Assembly (NCBI RefSeq): GCF_000004075.3
Contig: NC_026661.2
Span: 3,968,001 to 4,032,000 of the forward strand
Direction: 5' to 3'
Source of the DNA: Cucumis sativus
Taxonomy: Eukaryota; Streptophyta; Magnoliopsida; Cucurbitales; Cucurbitaceae
Length of the DNA stretch: 64,000 nt
The notes beneath the pieces are model-generated. The model was not told the origin of the DNA. It made no database searches and saw nothing but the letters and a program-made list of their open reading frames with translations. Of this stretch, positions 60,779 to 64,000 are shown piece after piece. A program made the position numbers and the translations under genes. Within the stretch, counting starts at the first letter, position 1; every line of letters begins with the position of its first letter.

Positions 60779-60975
60779 GTTTAAATACTATTTTTGTCCT
60801 TGCATTCACAGTTTTTGTCTATTTTGATCTATATATTTTCAAAATGTTCATTTCACTTTCCAATAGTTTAAATTTTTTGTTCATTTTGGTCATTATACTT
60901 TTAAGATGTTCAGTTTAGCCATTGTCCTATCAAAAAATGTTCATTTTGGTCATTCCATTTCTATCTTACTTCATG
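60779..60975. repeat. Dispersed repeat with internal ttcattttggtcatt subrepeats
   Basis: The stretch begins gtttaaatactatttttgtc and contains several variants of atgttcattttggtcatt. This pattern (ttttggtc…ttcaaaatgttcatttt) recurs in many plant genomes as an old non-autonomous element, and a diverged relative lies near 54725. No terminal repeat was resolved. Confidence 0.4.
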
Positions 60976-61282
60976 TTCTCCGTATCAAAGTGGTAACATT
61001 TGAAAATTCAAAAGCCAAAATGAACAAAGTTGAAAGTACATTAACAAACAAACGAACATTGTAAGCTTATAATAACAAAGTACACTATATATTTAGATCA
61101 CTTGATGTAGTGATGATGTATGTTTTGAGGTGAAGTATACAAAGTTTGCCAAAAGAAAAAACAAAAACAAAAAGAATCCCACACATGATCATGTACTCAC
61201 ATGTTTCATATTTTGTTATATGCCCTCTATGTATGGGTAGGGTAGGTGTGGCCTTAAATTTAGATAATCGAGACTCAAACAT

Positions 61283-61316
61283 ACCCATGTTTTCATATAA
61301 CCCATGTTTTCATATA
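61283..61316. repeat. Perfect 17-bp tandem duplication
   Basis: Two adjacent identical copies of acccatgttttcatata. This is a simple slippage-type duplication. Confidence 0.9.
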
Positions 61317-62659
61317 AGTTTAAATCTTATACGATAAATCGATTTGGTCAAGAATCTAAGATAAAAAAGAAATTATATGACAGTAAAATTGTATTTTATG
61401 TTTTACATATCAAATTGCAATTTAAATAATTGTTTTAAGTGTATTTAGTAGATATTTTTTTTTTTAAATAAAAAATATAACAAAGTGACAAAATATTTAC
61501 ACAATTTAAAAAACGGAAAAAACCCACCGGCCTACCATGAAAATAGAAAAATGCCTAGTCAACATGTGATTAATTAGTCAGTCGCATGTGTAATATATTT
61601 GGTACACGATTTTGTACAAAATTGTTTAGAAGTACACAAATATTTTTGTTTATATTTGATATATAATTGTTTAGACTTGGGTACGTTCGACAATTTTTTT
61701 TAAGATTCTCTGACACAGGCAAATCTAAACGATCATGTACCAATATTTCAACTATTTTTGTTCAATATCAAAATTGAGAAAATAAATAACATGAAAAGCC
61801 AGAGCAAACTCAAAACATTTTTAAAAAATGGCCAGCTTCAAACTTTTTAATTTTATTATACTATCTTATGTAAATATTTTAGTATTTTAGTATATTTAAT
61901 ATTATATTTACAAATCATTAAATTTTTTTCTTATCCACAAATTTACCTTCAACCCGGTTCAGTCCGTACACTATTTTCTTAAACCCACACCTACTTTAAC
62001 TTCAAATTTCAAAACACAAAAATGTAATTTTTTGTTTTAAATGAAGAATTTGAAACACAAAGCCATCGAAAAAGACTGTTGTAGGAAAATGATTTAAAAT
62101 GTGGGATGATATTTATAATTTTGTATATAAAAACAAAAGAGCAGTCAAAATAATATAAAATAAGAAATATGAATCCAAATATATATCTCTTAGTCCAATA
62201 AAAATCAAAATAAAACAGCAGCTTGCTTAAAACAATAAAATAAAATACAATAATTAGGAGCTCGAAATTTAATATTGCGTTACATTATTATTACATTATA
62301 TAATGTGATAATGTACATACGGAATGAAAGAGAAATGGAATGATATGTGGGGGAGAGGATATTTGATTTTTCTAAAAAGAAAAAAAGAAAAAAGGACAAA
62401 TGGGTCCCACTGTCTCAAAATTCAATTTCGTTTTTATTTTATTTTATAGTGTTAATAAATAAAATTATTTGTTTACTTTTTATTTTTTCCCTTTGGTTTA
62501 TGAGTTTCCCCGAGGTTACGTCATTCACATTTCACAAAGACTGACTGCTCAAGTCTTTTCCCCCATTTCTACCTCTCTTCCGTTTCCCTTTCCCCTCTTC
62601 CACCCCCCCCCCCTAAATCTCTCTCTTTCTTTCTCTCTCTCTGATTCACTCTCCTCCCC

Positions 62660-62699
62660 ATGGCGGACCGTGGATCTTACGGCTTGGCTCCTCGTTTAG
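62660..62699 (+). CDS. First coding exon of an unidentified gene (runs off the window)
   Basis: ATG at 62660 in excellent context (ccccATGG) follows a C/T-rich leader with TCTCTC runs. It encodes MADRGSYGLAPRL plus one base before a GTCAGA donor (GT at 62700-62701). The protein is not recognisable from 13 residues. I could not identify a second exon with confidence up to 64000, so intron 1 is probably at least 1.3 kb. The upstream leader, start context and first-exon donor together look like a real gene start, but the model is a partial inference. Confidence 0.55.
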
Positions 62700-64000
62700 G
62701 TCAGATTTCAATTATCCTTCTTTGTTTCTCTCTTTTTTATTTTTGATGGCTTTCTTTCTGCTCTTCTTCTTCGCCTACTTCTGTTACTTCTTCAATTCTA
62801 CGATTGTTTCTTTCTTTTCTTTGATTTCATGTGGGTTTTTCGTGGGTTGGGTAAAATGGGTTGTTTTTCTTTTATTTGGGCCTGGGATTTACAGGGAAGC
62901 TGTTATTGAATGGATGATTGGGTTTGGAGCTGGGGATGAATCGGGGCTAATGTGATTCCGTGTTCTCGGTTTGTTTCAGCAATTATTGGGTGTTTCAAAT
63001 TTGGTCTCATTTGTTCTAAAGGTTATTATTCTGGGTTTTTAGTTTTACTAAGCAGGCGCTTGGACTGGTTTTCTTTAGCTGAAGTTACATCTGAATCATT
63101 TTTTTTTTTTGGTGGGGTGGGGGTGGGGTGGGGGTGGGGGTGGGGGTGGGAGGTTCTTTTGTGCTACTGACTTGGTTGGAATTTAAATTTTCGATGGGGA
63201 GTTCAAGTTTTATCATTATGCAGACGGAATAGATTTTGGCATGAAACATATGCTCCGTTTGTGAGAAAGAACTTGGGGGATTGTATATTTGACGGATCTT
63301 GTTAGTTAAATACCTTTCTATGACCTCAGTGGTTACTTGCGAGTATTTCCGTGGGATTTGAACTTCTACAAACAAACAATTCAAGAGCTCCTTTGATGTT
63401 GGATCTTGGACTTGCAACTGTATTTGTTAATCGTTTCTGAAAAACTCAAGAGAATTCAGTTTTCCACGTTGATGGTAGCTATAGGCCGCATAACCCTATG
63501 ATTTCTCTTATCCCACATAACCCACATAACTGCACAAACACAAGCACGCCAAAGTAGTTTCCTATTGATTAACAGTTGTGAACAATTCATTGGTTTCAAG
63601 GCCAATGCTAAATTTAATGGGGTCGTAGATTTGAATTTCCCAGGAAATGTATAAAAAAAAGCCTATTCAGTAGGCATGTATTCAATAGGGAATGATTTCA
63701 CAATGTTGTAGTTTGTTTGCCTAGTAATCAACGAATAAACCATGTATGATTACATAGAAATTTCTATTTTGAGCATACAAAATCAAGTTCTTTCTTATTA
63801 AATTCCCTCTCAAGTATTGAGAACTACATTAATTCTCAAAATCTTAACATTGGCAATAAAGGGATGATTGGTGACGTGTTGAACATGAATATGGAAATTG
63901 GTGCACTTGCATCAGTTTTAATAAGAAATGTAGAATTCCTACCACCAATTATAAGTGAGAACCGACGAATAATGGAAAATGTTCATGGTTTTCTTCATTT
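62700..64000. other. Probable first intron of the unidentified gene
   Basis: T-rich just after the donor, as plant introns are, with a G-rich tract at 63111-63152 (separate entry). Short open frames have no recognisable domains. Confidence 0.45.
63111..63152 (+). repeat. G-rich minisatellite, strong G-quadruplex-forming tract
   Basis: About 42 bases made of G runs of two to five separated by single T bases (ggtggggtgggggtgggg type), preceded by a poly-T run. At least seven G runs of three or more fit the G3+N1 quadruplex pattern with one-base loops, the most stable kind. In the sense strand of the likely first intron, it could form in DNA or in the nascent RNA. Confidence 0.9.

Larger units (their letters stand above)
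53403..62659. other. Gene-poor AT-rich region of 9.3 kb
   Basis: No supported coding gene. The left end is the promoter of the copper chaperone gene. At 55130-55500 there is a promoter/leader-like stretch without a gene (see findings). Simple repeats include (TA)n near 57425-57438, (GA)n at 59031-59045 and (TA)n near 59371-59384. Poly-T/poly-A-rich blocks with ttttggtccatgt-like words (about 54730 and 60780-60975) look like old dispersed repeats. The last ~150 bases are the C/T-rich leader of the next gene, with an 11-C run at 62603-62613. Confidence 0.6.

Overview
This is a nuclear plant DNA window. It is AT-rich, with spliced genes using GT-AG introns, long introns carrying transposon relics, T-rich intergenic DNA and the usual plant protein families. 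The proteins read as eudicot. The annexin and the general base composition suggest a cucurbit to me, but that is an inference. I see no CRISPR array, operon, bacterial insertion sequence or complete tRNA/rRNA gene.

Layout: (1) 719-4228 (+), a five-exon PHP-domain phosphoesterase of the RNase AM/YciV type. (2) 6017-9206 (+), a four-exon protein of unknown function ending in a CxxC...CxxC zinc ribbon, with an overlapping upstream ORF. (3) 9207-12999, intergenic, holding a degenerate tandem array of ~240-bp units. (4) 13000-15422 (+), a five-exon annexin (D5/RJ4-like). (5) 16775-20079 (+), a three-exon small coiled-coil protein. (6) 20080-27778, intergenic, with a broken Ty1/copia retrotransposon around 22.7-24.3 kb. 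(7) 27779-38612 (+), a ten-exon CD2BP2/LIN1-like spliceosomal protein with a C-terminal OCRE domain. Its introns hold a LINE relic, a long inverted repeat, and a half tRNA-Met abutting LTR-like sequence. (8) 40014-42941 (-), a complete MIK2-like LRR receptor kinase. (9) 46887-49534 (-), an eight-exon SC35-type SR splicing factor with telo-box sequence in its leader. (10) 52132-53402 (-), a three-exon plastid copper chaperone (PCH1-like, related to the PAA1 N-terminus) with no ATPase exons downstream. (11) 53403-62659, a gene-poor AT-rich stretch. (12) 62660 to the window end (+), the first exon of an unidentified gene with a strong G-quadruplex-type tract in intron 1.

The genes are ordinary independent plant loci and do not form a pathway. 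Two of them (CD2BP2-like and SC35) act in pre-mRNA splicing, and I treat that as chance. Exon coordinates were derived by hand from GT/AG sites; every recoverable model keeps reading frame across all junctions and ends at a stop codon. I did not find a clearly new biological system. The best leads are the intronic inverted repeat, the alternating ~240-bp array, the stand-alone copper chaperone gene and the half tRNA-Met.
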